A DNA stretch of 64,000 nucleotides, taken from NCBI GenBank assembly GCA_964586835.1, contig CAZPIC010000010.1, positions 1 to 64,000 of the forward strand, in the 5' to 3' direction. Shown here piece after piece: positions 52,220-60,251 of the stretch (positions are counted from its first letter, which is position 1; each line of letters begins with the position of its first letter). The notes below the pieces were generated by a model, which did no database searches, was not told where the DNA came from, and saw only the letters and a list, made by a program, of their open reading frames with translations. Position numbers and translations under genes: made by a program. The stretch comes from CAZLYF01 sp964586835. GTDB lineage: Bacteria > Bacillota > Clostridia > Christensenellales > Aristaeellaceae.

Positions 52220-52932
52220 TCAGCGCTGGAACGTCTCCCACCGCAGAAAGGCAGAGTGCTCTGGGCACCGCCTCTCTTTCAGGGTGCCGGCGTAAAGGGT
52301 ACTTCATCACGCTGGAAGGCAGCGATGGATGCGGAAAAACCACGCTGGCCCTCCTCCTTGAAAGAAAGCTCAGGGCGCTCGGTTATAGCGTCCTGAGGAC
52401 GAGGGAACCCGGGGGCTGTCCCCTGTCAGAAAAAATCCGGGAACTGCTTTTGTCGACGGCCAGTGCTGGAATGAAGGGCATGACCGAGGCGCTTCTGTAT
52501 GCAGCCGCAAGGGCTCAGCATGTGCGCGAGGTCATCGCGCCCGCTTTGGAGGCGGGAAAGATTGTGCTCTGCGACAGGTTTGTAGACTCAAGCATTGCCT
52601 ATCAGGGCGCGGGGCGGAAGCTCGGGATGGATGCCATCGAGGCACTCAACGCGCCTGCGGTGGGCGGATGCATGCCCGACCTGACGATCTACCTGAAAGT
52701 CGATACCAGGCTCGCCACCAGGCGCAGGCTTGAAGCCTCCCCTGCAGACCGCATTGAAATCGAAATGCTGGATGATGGTTTTCGCAGGCGCGTCCGCGAC
52801 GCGTATCATTTCCTCGCCCAGCGAGATGCCGGTAGATACACCGTTATCGACGCGGCAAAGGATCCTGAACCCCTCTCAGAGGAGGCCCTGGCCTGTGTGA
52901 TGGAGCGATTGTGCAAAAGGGAGACCGGCTGA
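52216..52932 (+). CDS. tmk: Thymidylate kinase
   Basis: Tmk phosphorylates dTMP to dTDP. The 238-residue product has the P-loop EGSDGCGKTT, REPGG, the CDRFVDSSIAYQG block and the C-terminal YTVID. The P-loop residue before the Gly-Lys is Cys. The first 25 residues precede the conserved core and could be partly untranslated. ATG 52216 overlaps the previous stop. It is coupled to mnmA (stop and start share one base) instead of sitting beside darA-holB. Confidence 0.94.
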   Translation: MISAGTSPTAERQSALGTASLSGCRRKGYFITLEGSDGCGKTTLALLLERKLRALGYSVLRTREPGGCPLSEKIRELLLSTASAGMKGMTEALLYAAARAQHVREVIAPALEAGKIVLCDRFVDSSIAYQGAGRKLGMDAIEALNAPAVGGCMPDLTIYLKVDTRLATRRRLEASPADRIEIEMLDDGFRRRVRDAYHFLAQRDAGRYTVIDAAKDPEPLSEEALACVMERLCKRETG

Positions 52933-54005
52933 TGCGGGTCATTGTCGCCATGTCGGGGGGCGTCGATTCAGCGGTGGCAGCCCTGAAGCTGAAGCTTCAG
53001 GGCTATGAAGTCATCGGTGTTTTTATGAAAAACTGGAAGGAGGAAGCTCGTGGCATGGGCTGCTCCGCCGCAGAAGACTGGCAGGACGTACAGGACTGCT
53101 GTCAGCATCTTGGAGTCCCGTGCTATGCTGTTGACTTTTCTCAGGAATACCGCGAACGGGTCTTCTCTGTATTTCTCTCCGAATACCGTGCAGGCAGGAC
53201 GCCTAACCCGGATGTCCTCTGCAACCGTGAGATCAAGTTCAATGTATTTCTGAAATACGCCCTTCAGCTTGGAGCTGAGAAGATCGCAACCGGGCACTTT
53301 GCCGAAACGGATCTGGAAGGACGGCTGTTTCGCGGCTCCGACCCCCGAAAGGACCAGAGTTATTTTCTCTATATGCTGAAGAACACCTCCCTGAAAAGGA
53401 CGCTGTTTCCTGTCGGCTCCATGACGAAGGAAGAGGTCAGGCTGGCTGCGCGCGAAGCCGGGATTTCCGTCCACGCAAAGCGCGACTCGACCGGCATCTG
53501 TTTCATTGGAGAAAGGAACTTCCGGGAGTTTCTGAAGGGTTTCCTTCCGGTGAATCCGGGCCTGATCAGGACGGACAAAGGGATCGTAGCAGGTACCCAT
53601 GAAGGCTTGATGTACTATACCCTTGGCCAGCGCAAGGGCCTCGGTATTGGAGGCCGCGGAGACGGAAGCCCTTTTTTTGTCGTGGGGAAAGACTATTCCT
53701 CCAACGAACTCATCGTCGCGCAGGGGCGTGATCACCCGCTTCTCTATACTGACGGAGCCCTTGTGGAAGGGCTAACCTGGGTCCGCGAGGCGCCCTGTAA
53801 GAAGGGGGAAGAGGTCCTCCTTCAAGCAAAGCTCAGATATCGCCAGCCTGATCAGCCGACACGCCTGATCATGGGCGAAGAAGGCACCGCGAGCCTGAGG
53901 TTCCTAAGCCCTCAACGCGCGGTCACCCCGGGACAGAGCGCAGTCTTCTATGATGGCGTCGAGTGTCTTGGGGGAGGAGTCATACAGAACGCCTTCAGGG
54001 ATTGA
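52932..54005 (+). CDS. mnmA: tRNA-specific 2-thiouridylase MnmA
   Basis: MnmA thiolates U34 in Lys, Glu and Gln tRNAs using ATP and sulfur from a cysteine desulfurase relay. The 357-residue product has the PP-loop SGGVDSAVAA and the catalytic cysteine pair C97 (NPDVLCNREIKF) and C190 (DSTGICFIGERNF). Its C-terminal beta domain reads QRAVTPGQSAVFY. The start at 52932 shares a base with the tmk stop. The stop codon lies inside the convergent DUF4340 gene (11-base overlap). The desulfurase at 14416 is a possible sulfur donor. Confidence 0.95.
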   Translation: MRVIVAMSGGVDSAVAALKLKLQGYEVIGVFMKNWKEEARGMGCSAAEDWQDVQDCCQHLGVPCYAVDFSQEYRERVFSVFLSEYRAGRTPNPDVLCNREIKFNVFLKYALQLGAEKIATGHFAETDLEGRLFRGSDPRKDQSYFLYMLKNTSLKRTLFPVGSMTKEEVRLAAREAGISVHAKRDSTGICFIGERNFREFLKGFLPVNPGLIRTDKGIVAGTHEGLMYYTLGQRKGLGIGGRGDGSPFFVVGKDYSSNELIVAQGRDHPLLYTDGALVEGLTWVREAPCKKGEEVLLQAKLRYRQPDQPTRLIMGEEGTASLRFLSPQRAVTPGQSAVFYDGVECLGGGVIQNAFRD

Positions 54006-55482
54006 CCCAGGGCTCTTCCTCATACAGCAGGGACTGTAATCGGTCCAGTGACACATAGAAGAGGGAGACGCCATCTATGCACACGGATGCATGCAGCGCA
54101 TCCATCCGATGGAAGGAGACGGTCCTTGAGCCCCCGCTATACTCGAGGCGGATAGACAACAGGGACTTCTCTTCGCAGGCACTGGGTTCAGTCGCGCGTC
54201 CATCCGACTTTATTTCTGTCAGCGTACGCCATCGCTCCTCAAAGGAAGCGCTGTCAAAGGGTACGCCGTTTCTCTTCACATAGGTGTCAAACAGTGGAAA
54301 GCCCTGCTCGTCAACCGCGATCGTGTTGTTTGGAAGAATCCGTTCCACGCGTTCGATGTCATAATAGTCGGATATTTCATCGGATCTAACAGCGACATGT
54401 GAAAGGGTGTCCCGGGAAATATCAATGGGTACCGCGCTGTAGTACTCCCAGGCATCCGTGTCAGCTAAAAATCCCATTGAGAGCCGGGTAGCCAAATACA
54501 CTGATCCATCATACAGGCAATAGAAACCGAGGCCTTCGGAGTCGTTCCCGACCGCGATCACCAGTTCTTGCTCGGGCACGGATGTCTCTGCAATCAGCTC
54601 GTTTTCCTCCCCGTAGCTCCGTATCACACTCGGGGCAAGACGGAAGCGTACCTCGCTGCGCGGAGGGACGAATCCATAACGCACAAGCTGGTCTTGCGTG
54701 GCTTCGCAGACCCATGACGCAAAGCGCATCTTTCCGATTTTTTCGAGAAGTCCCCGCACGCTATCTGCATCAGCCGGGTAGGTCATGGGGGCAGTGACAA
54801 GCCATTCCTCTCCCTTCCGGGTGAGTTTCAGCGCTTGATCACCCTGCCAGTGGATTTCATCAATCAGGTCCGGGCTGAAGTTGATCCGCGGAACGGTGTG
54901 AAGCCTCCGCAACTCCATATCAAGCGTTTCCCGTACATCTACCGAAACCGCGTAGACAGACGCATCGCCCGCAATGAAAAAATAGTCGCGCGGAATACCA
55001 CCCGGCAAAGGGGCGCCCACAGAGAATTGGACGTGGGAGCCGTCCGTAAACCAGGCCTCTGCGGTCACTATGGGGGAGGCAAACCCAAAGACCTCCACCT
55101 GGGATTCGGGTTCCAGCAGGGTGCTGACGGACTCCTCCACCAGCACACGGCACAGGTATTCAGCCATTGCTGCAGCCAAAGCCTGATCAATCGGAAAATC
55201 GCTGTTGCCATCCAGAGCATAGAATCCGTCAGCGCAGAGAAGGATATAGGATTCACCGGTATGGGGTGTGATTCTGAAGGAAGAAAGCTTTTCAGAGGCC
55301 GCTTCAAAGAGGAGTATGTCGCTATTCCTGCCCGAGGGGAGTGTTAGGGCCTCCTCCCGGTGCAAGAAACGAAGGAAGGCTGCCAGCGCCACGCAGGCGA
55401 TCACAAGTGCTGCCAGAACAGGCCATTTTTTGTCGCGCCGAGAAGAGGGCGACGCTCGTCCAACCTTTCTCAGGTCGCTCAT
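53995..55482 (-). CDS. DUF4340 domain protein, membrane anchored
   Basis: The 495-residue product has one N-terminal membrane segment (VLAALVIACVALAAFLRFL, about 22-40) and a long extracellular beta-rich region with repeated DUF4340-type units (for example DEIHWQGDQALKLTRKGEEW). DUF4340 proteins regularly follow Gld-type ABC transporter genes, as here. Their role is unknown. The start at 55482 overlaps the upstream stop (ATGA). The 3' end runs 11 bases into mnmA on the opposite strand. Confidence 0.8.
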   Translation of the reverse strand: MSDLRKVGRASPSSRRDKKWPVLAALVIACVALAAFLRFLHREEALTLPSGRNSDILLFEAASEKLSSFRITPHTGESYILLCADGFYALDGNSDFPIDQALAAAMAEYLCRVLVEESVSTLLEPESQVEVFGFASPIVTAEAWFTDGSHVQFSVGAPLPGGIPRDYFFIAGDASVYAVSVDVRETLDMELRRLHTVPRINFSPDLIDEIHWQGDQALKLTRKGEEWLVTAPMTYPADADSVRGLLEKIGKMRFASWVCEATQDQLVRYGFVPPRSEVRFRLAPSVIRSYGEENELIAETSVPEQELVIAVGNDSEGLGFYCLYDGSVYLATRLSMGFLADTDAWEYYSAVPIDISRDTLSHVAVRSDEISDYYDIERVERILPNNTIAVDEQGFPLFDTYVKRNGVPFDSASFEERWRTLTEIKSDGRATEPSACEEKSLLSIRLEYSGGSRTVSFHRMDALHASVCIDGVSLFYVSLDRLQSLLYEEEPWVNP

Positions 55483-56939
55483 GTTCGTTTTCTGGGGAGG
55501 AGGACCACAAGCGCTGAAGCAAACACCGCGAGAGGAAGGGTCACAATGACGGCAAGCGGCAGTGGTGACGTCCCGGATAACATGGGTGGCCTGACTGCAT
55601 CCTTGGAAAGGATTTCCAGACTTATCATATCCCTGTGTCCAAGATAGCTCAGGATGCTCTTTAAAAATTCTCCGCTGTAGGTGTTGCCAGAAAGCCAGGC
55701 GTCCGTGAAGACAGAGGAATTTCCTATGATGAAGGCCTTGGATCGTGTTGCATCCCCGTACGCGCGTTGTGAAAGCAGGGACAGAGGAAATACCCCTGTT
55801 TCGTCTCCTTCCTGCCATTCCAGCGTTTCAGAAGTATTCGGATCAAAGCGGCGCAGGTAGGCGTTGCCACTCATGAGGACTGTCTGGACGATCAGATCCC
55901 CGCCCGTGTCTTTCTCAGGAAGAGCAAATGCCCTGGCGCCGGCAAGCAAAAGAATGTCCGTTCCCGAGGTGATGAGCGCTTCGGTGGGTTCTGTCACTTC
56001 CATATAGGGGAGGAGGTAGGCTGGGGATTCGAGATAGGTACCGACGTCTTCCGCTTGCGCGACGACAATCCCTTCCTTTTTAATTATCCCGAATGTCCTG
56101 AGCAGGGCGTCCAGGTTATCCAGTGTGTAGGGGTCATCAAAATCTGTCGTGATAAACAGGTTTCCCCCCTTTTTTACAAACGCTTCGATGGCTGAGAGCT
56201 CAGAATCAAGCAGGTCTTTCTTTGGCGAAAGAATCATGAGCAGGCGGTCCGGGTCGAGCAGGTCACCTCTGATCAGGCTCATCCGTTCAAACGTGCAGTT
56301 GCCATCCAGAAGGCGAGATTCAAGAAAAGCGGTTGTCGAAGCGTCCAGTTCGTCATGGCCTGTGAGCACCTGAACAGCCGGGGAACTTTCCATGGACACG
56401 TACACAAGGGCTTCCGTAAGCGCTTTTTCATAATTCAAGCCAGAGATATAATACTCTCCAGCCCTCATATCATAACTGTAGGACAGGAAATTTGACCCGT
56501 CAAGGATGCGGGTTCGGCCCGATTTTTCATTGCGCACAATGAGACAATCGGGGGAAACCGGATGATCATCAGGGTTGTCGGATTCTCTCAGTGCAAGAAG
56601 GGGGTTGCTGGACAGATTTTCCACAGAAAAGCTTAAGAAATCGGACACCGCCTCGTAGCGTTCCAGGAGGCCGACAAGCGCTTCATCCTCTTCGCCGGGG
56701 GTGAAGAGAGCGTGAATGTGCACCGGTTCCTCCAGTTCACGCAGGATGCGCGTTGTCACAGCGCCATGGGTCGTAATTTGATTGTACGAAAAGTCCTGCT
56801 TCAGCCCGTACTTCTTCTCCGCGCGGTCTGCGCCTACCACCATAAGAATGACCAGAAAGAGGCTTAGCAGAAAGATGGACACAGACGCGCTGCGAAGATC
56901 TCTGGTTCCCTTGCCTCTCCAGCGCATAATGCTTTTCAT
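55479..56939 (-). CDS. Gld-type ABC transporter auxiliary protein (GldG-like)
   Basis: This 486-residue protein resembles GldG, the ABC-2-associated extracytoplasmic subunit. It has an N-terminal membrane helix, a long extracellular domain with a thioredoxin/IFT52-like fold pattern (PAVQVLTGHDELDAS, KKGGNLFITTDFDDPYTL), and a C-terminal membrane helix (LPLAVIVTLPLAVFASALVVLL). It overlaps the permease gene upstream (ATGA). In Bacteroidetes GldG works in gliding, but clostridial homologues lie in uncharacterised exporters. Confidence 0.82.
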   Translation of the reverse strand: MKSIMRWRGKGTRDLRSASVSIFLLSLFLVILMVVGADRAEKKYGLKQDFSYNQITTHGAVTTRILRELEEPVHIHALFTPGEEDEALVGLLERYEAVSDFLSFSVENLSSNPLLALRESDNPDDHPVSPDCLIVRNEKSGRTRILDGSNFLSYSYDMRAGEYYISGLNYEKALTEALVYVSMESSPAVQVLTGHDELDASTTAFLESRLLDGNCTFERMSLIRGDLLDPDRLLMILSPKKDLLDSELSAIEAFVKKGGNLFITTDFDDPYTLDNLDALLRTFGIIKKEGIVVAQAEDVGTYLESPAYLLPYMEVTEPTEALITSGTDILLLAGARAFALPEKDTGGDLIVQTVLMSGNAYLRRFDPNTSETLEWQEGDETGVFPLSLLSQRAYGDATRSKAFIIGNSSVFTDAWLSGNTYSGEFLKSILSYLGHRDMISLEILSKDAVRPPMLSGTSPLPLAVIVTLPLAVFASALVVLLPRKRT

Positions 56940-57649
56940 CCAGCACCACCGCCTTTCATGCGTGCCAGGATCAAGCGGGTCGCTAACAGAGAGAGGTAAG
57001 TAAATCCAAGATAATACAGGACATTTGCAGGGCTTAGCTGACCGTAGAGAAAGGGGGTGAACCGGTCGAAGGGGCTCAGGAACAAAAAGACTTCTCGCAG
57101 GGAACCGGAATGGACCGCGCCTCGCAGGAGGCTTGAGAGCCAAAGCAGGAGGTTCGCGCCCAAGGCAAGGAAGGAAGCCGTTGTGTGGCTGCTCGCGGAG
57201 GCTGTCACCATCAGATCAAAGGCAATAAACGCACAGCCCTGAAGCATCAGTCCAAGATAGACGACAAGCATTTCTTTGAGCCAAATCCTGCCATACACGC
57301 TCACTAAGGCGGGATAGGCGAGGCTAAGGACCAGTGCAAATAAAAATACCAGGCAAGCCGCTAGAAATTTGGCCCCTACGATCAGGGGAAGCGAAAGGGG
57401 CGAAGTGAACAGAAGCTCGTCCGTGCCTTGTCTTCGTTCCCCGGCAATGAGGCGCGCCACAAGGACTGGCGTCAGGAGCATGATGATGTAGCTGGTTGTG
57501 GAATAGAAGGCGGTCAAGTCTGAAGAAAAGGCTCTGAGCTGGTTTACGCCGAATAAAAAACTGGAAACTGCCAGAAAGACACCCAGATAGAGGTATGCTG
57601 TCGCAGTATGAAAATACCCCTGTAATTCTCTGCGTATTAAAGGTCTCAC
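56936..57649 (-). CDS. ABC-2 type transporter permease (GldF-like)
   Basis: This 237-residue permease has six membrane helices, beginning with YLYLGVFLAVSSFLFGV. It contains the ABC-2 segment ARLIAGERRQGTDELLFTSPLS, typical of GldF-like proteins that contact the ATPase. The start is GTG 57649, with GGAGG six bases upstream and a one-codon overlap with the ATPase gene. Confidence 0.88.
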   Translation of the reverse strand: MRPLIRRELQGYFHTATAYLYLGVFLAVSSFLFGVNQLRAFSSDLTAFYSTTSYIIMLLTPVLVARLIAGERRQGTDELLFTSPLSLPLIVGAKFLAACLVFLFALVLSLAYPALVSVYGRIWLKEMLVVYLGLMLQGCAFIAFDLMVTASASSHTTASFLALGANLLLWLSSLLRGAVHSGSLREVFLFLSPFDRFTPFLYGQLSPANVLYYLGFTYLSLLATRLILARMKGGGAG

Positions 57650-58596
57650 AGGAAACCTCCCGTGGAGGGGTTTCCGGTAGCCCGGAGAAAGACAGTTTCA
57701 AGGTCGTCTTCCTGCGGGGTCAACCGCAGAAGCGGTGCTTGCAAGCCACAGAGTAGCGTGAACAATTCCTGTTCAAAGGGTGCATCACGCTTGACTTCGA
57801 CCCAAGCTTCCGAAGCCCCGACCGTTTCGGAAGGTTGAGCGCGCGTCCTGATCACAGAGGGAAGGGAGCGCAGCGCGCTAAGCAGATCGCATGGGTCCAT
57901 CTGAACGAGCAGCCGAAGCTGTCGCGAGCTTCCGCCTTCCCCGGACGCTTTGTGGTCAAGGATTATTTTCCCCTCATGCATGATCAGGACCCTGTCGCAG
58001 GTCTCGGCGACTTCCCGCAGCAGATGGGAGGAGAGCACAATGGTATGCCTTCCAGCCAATGAACGGAGCAGGGCTCTAAAAGCGACAGCCTGCGTCGGAT
58101 CCAGCCCCGACAGGGGCTCATCCAGCAAAAGCACCTCCGGTGTTCCGATCAGGGCTTGGGCGAGTCCAACCCTCTGCCTGTATCCTTGGCTGAGGTTTCC
58201 GATGCGCCTGTGATGAACCTGATCAAGGCCTGTGGCGGCCAAGACCTCAGCGATGTGTCCACTGCGTTCCACCTTCCTGACGGCTTTGAGGCCGCAGCAG
58301 AACCTGAGATATTCGTCAACTTTCATTTCAGGATACACTGGGGATTTTTCAGGGAGGTAGCCAATATGAGCTTTTGCTCCAAGAGGGGAAAGCGCCATAT
58401 CCTGTCCAGCGATACGCACCGTCTCTGCAGACGGCACATAGAAGCCCGAAAGCAGACGGAGCAATGTAGTTTTACCCGCACCATTCCGGCCGAGTAGCCC
58501 CACAACCTGGCCCTGCGGTACCGAGATGGAGAGATGGTCAACAGCAACCGTGTGTCCGAACTTCCAAGTGGCCCTCTCAGTGACAATCATGTTCAA
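57646..58596 (-). CDS. ABC transporter ATP-binding protein (GldA-like)
   Basis: This 316-residue ATPase energises the exporter encoded downstream. Walker A is GRNGAGKTT, the signature LSQGYRQRV, Walker B VLLLDEPLSGLD, and the H-loop LSSHLL. A C-terminal domain of about 90 residues follows. The start is TTG 58596, ideally spaced from GGGAGG. ATG 58590 two codons later is the alternative. An extended -10 promoter lies just upstream. Confidence 0.9.
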   Translation of the reverse strand: MNMIVTERATWKFGHTVAVDHLSISVPQGQVVGLLGRNGAGKTTLLRLLSGFYVPSAETVRIAGQDMALSPLGAKAHIGYLPEKSPVYPEMKVDEYLRFCCGLKAVRKVERSGHIAEVLAATGLDQVHHRRIGNLSQGYRQRVGLAQALIGTPEVLLLDEPLSGLDPTQAVAFRALLRSLAGRHTIVLSSHLLREVAETCDRVLIMHEGKIILDHKASGEGGSSRQLRLLVQMDPCDLLSALRSLPSVIRTRAQPSETVGASEAWVEVKRDAPFEQELFTLLCGLQAPLLRLTPQEDDLETVFLRATGNPSTGGFL

Positions 58597-58615
58597 AGAA
58601 AACCTCCCAGCCGCG

Positions 58616-58645
58616 ATTATACCATGCGGGGAAGGCTCATCCGTG
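58616..58645 (-). promoter_or_regulatory. Extended -10 promoter of the Gld-type operon
   Basis: On the minus strand TGG directly precedes TATAAT (58616-58621), forming an extended -10 element. No good -35 box is visible at 17 bases, which extended -10 promoters tolerate. Confidence 0.5.
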
Positions 58646-58682
58646 AACAGACTGTAAAACAGATGCGTTCAGGATGCTGTCC

Positions 58683-58709
58683 CTGTCCTCACAGCTGTAT
58701 CCAGGACAG
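58683..58709. repeat. Inverted repeat, CTGTCCT/AGGACAG
   Basis: A perfect 7-bp pair of arms (58683-58689 and 58703-58709) surrounds 13 bases that contain a second small palindrome, ACAGCTGT. It lies upstream of the 58722 repeat. Operator or structured-RNA roles are both possible. Confidence 0.5.
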
Positions 58710-58721
58710 ACGACCGCCGTT

Positions 58722-58762
58722 CTGTTTTTGATAATAAGACCGAAGTCGGTCTGAAAAAACAG
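58722..58762. repeat. Two-tier inverted repeat
   Basis: Outer arms CTGTTTTT (58722-58729) and AAAAACAG (58755-58762) enclose a second stem, AGACCG (58737-58742) with CGGTCT (58747-58752) and an AAGT loop. The symmetry is far better than chance for DNA of this composition. No T run follows on either strand, so it is not a terminator. Confidence 0.55.
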
Positions 58763-58817
58763 CTTGAGTTCTGGCAAGTCCGATCGCATACTTTGGTTCA
58801 GTTTCCGGACAGCGAAG

Positions 58818-58847
58818 TTTACGGGCATTGAATGCCTGTGCTATGCT
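58818..58847 (+). promoter_or_regulatory. Weak promoter with palindromic spacer
   Basis: TTTACG (58818-58823) and TATGCT (58842-58847) are 18 bases apart. The spacer contains the perfect palindrome GGCATTGAATGCC (58824-58836), positioned where a repressor would block polymerase. Confidence 0.35.
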
Positions 58848-58912
58848 CGCAGGGCGGTGCTGTAAGAACCTTTGTACCTCGGCTGACAGCCGTGAAAGGA
58901 AGAACTGCGGAA

Positions 58913-59407
58913 ATGAACAGTTATAAATACAGCCGCCGGAGGAGCCAGCTCAACCTGGGCGCCGTGGCCCAAAGACGGCTGACCACGGTCCTGCTGCTGC
59001 TATTATCAGCTGCGGTCGTCGTGCTATCGCTATTGTTTTTCAAAGCGGACGCTTACCGGAACACAGCGAAAGCACAGTATTCAAGGCGGCTTCACAGCGC
59101 CCTGGTGGACGCGATTGAACAGGCTAACCGGCTTTCCGGTGGCGTCCGGTCCAGTTCGGCTTCGAGACTTGCCCTGGTTAGACAGAATATTCACGCTATG
59201 AAACTGCTGAATGAAATCAGCCTTTCCCTCGAAGGAGAAAGAGGGCGCCTGGTCCCGGAAGAGGCGCTGACCGCCCTCTTTGATGACCTGCAAACCTTTG
59301 AGACCCTGATCCAGACAGCCACCCTGTCCACGCTTGAAATTCGAACAACGCTCCTGACGCATCTGGCAGCGCTGGAGAACCTCCTCAGGACGGACTCCCC
59401 TGATTAA
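58913..59407 (+). CDS. Small single-pass membrane protein, unknown
   Basis: The 164-residue product has a basic cytosolic tail (YKYSRRRSQLN), one membrane helix (TVLLLLLSAAVVVLSLLFF, about 25-43), then an extracellular helical region of about 120 residues likely to form coiled coils. No family is recognised. The ATG at 58913 follows AAGGAAG loosely. The end overlaps ispE on the opposite strand by 23 bases. The layout resembles small division or sensor accessory proteins, but that is only a guess. Confidence 0.65.
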   Translation: MNSYKYSRRRSQLNLGAVAQRRLTTVLLLLLSAAVVVLSLLFFKADAYRNTAKAQYSRRLHSALVDAIEQANRLSGGVRSSSASRLALVRQNIHAMKLLNEISLSLEGERGRLVPEEALTALFDDLQTFETLIQTATLSTLEIRTTLLTHLAALENLLRTDSPD

Positions 59408-60251
59408 GCGTTCTGGTGAGAAAAAGTGTGGAATGAGCTTTTTTAAGGGTCCTATAGGCGCGCAGTGCGTGGGGGAACGCGCCAAAGGCTCCAAACACTG
59501 CGCAACCAGACCCACTCATCTGGACAAAGGCCGCGCCAGCCCCCCATAAATCTTCCGCTGCGCGAATCATTTCCGGAACCATGATCAAAGCTGTTTTCTG
59601 AAGGCGATTGGCAGCCAAAGTAGAAAGGCGAGGAAGGTCGCCTCTCCTCAGTGCGGTCACGACCTCTCGGGTAGGCACCCTGACGCCGCGATACGGGCAG
59701 CGCCTGTACCTGTCAAACACCTCCCGTGTGCTCAGTGATCTTCCGGACGGTTGAACAATGATGAGCCACAGTGTGCGGTCGACTTGAAAAGGGTCCACCC
59801 TTTCGCCGATGCCTGTCACGCGGGCAGCATGGCCTTCCAGGCAATAGGGTACATCGGCTCCGATATCGAGGGCGATGGCTCGGAGCTGGTCCATTGAATA
59901 ACCTGTATTCCACAGACGATTCAGACCGATAAGAGTTGCCGCGGCATCCGCGCTGCCACCTCCCAATCCCGAGCCGGCTGGAATGCGCTTCACAAGGGTC
60001 ATGCCCGCCCCTGCCATCGTCCCCGTAGCAGCCTTCAGAAGGCGGGCAGCATGAAAGGCAAGGTTCTCCTGACCGTGCGGAACATCCTCGGAGCCATGGA
60101 CTTTCAGGCTCAGTTTGCTTGAAGGATGAAGTGTCAGCGTATCGTGTAGAGCGATCCTTTGCATAACCATATCCAGTTCATGATAGCCATCAGCCCGCGT
60201 GCCCGTGACTTCAAGAGACCAGTTAATCTTCGCGTGCGCCTTGAGTCTCAT
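59385..60251 (-). CDS. ispE: 4-diphosphocytidyl-2-C-methyl-D-erythritol kinase
   Basis: IspE phosphorylates CDP-methylerythritol in the non-mevalonate isoprenoid pathway. The 288-residue GHMP kinase has AHAKINWSLEVTG with the substrate lysine, the ATP loop PAGSGLGGGSADAAATL, and the late glycine motif MSGSGCAVFGAF. The start at 60251 lies inside the end of the histidine kinase gene (29-base overlap). No strong ribosome site is seen, suggesting coupling. Confidence 0.94.
   Translation of the reverse strand: MRLKAHAKINWSLEVTGTRADGYHELDMVMQRIALHDTLTLHPSSKLSLKVHGSEDVPHGQENLAFHAARLLKAATGTMAGAGMTLVKRIPAGSGLGGGSADAAATLIGLNRLWNTGYSMDQLRAIALDIGADVPYCLEGHAARVTGIGERVDPFQVDRTLWLIIVQPSGRSLSTREVFDRYRRCPYRGVRVPTREVVTALRRGDLPRLSTLAANRLQKTALIMVPEMIRAAEDLWGAGAAFVQMSGSGCAVFGAFGAFPHALRAYRTLKKAHSTLFLTRTLNQGSPS

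Larger units (their letters stand above)
58597..58912. other. Structured intergenic region, no secure gene
   Basis: This 316-base gap separates the divergent Gld-type operon and the 58913 gene. It holds two inverted repeats (58683-58709 and 58722-58762) and a promoter candidate on each strand. It also holds a 63-codon minus-strand frame (58637-58828) with plausible amino-acid composition but no ribosome site. I do not call that frame as a gene. Confidence 0.5.

Noticed and set aside
55483..55818. N-terminal extension of the DUF4340 protein
   Set aside because: It overlaps the GldG-like gene in another frame and shows no signal or homology. The ATGA overlap marks the real start.
58637..58828. 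63-codon minus-strand gene upstream of the Gld-type operon
   Set aside because: Composition is plausible, but there is no ribosome site, the frame is filled with inverted repeats and its end overlaps a promoter. Kept as a finding, not a gene.
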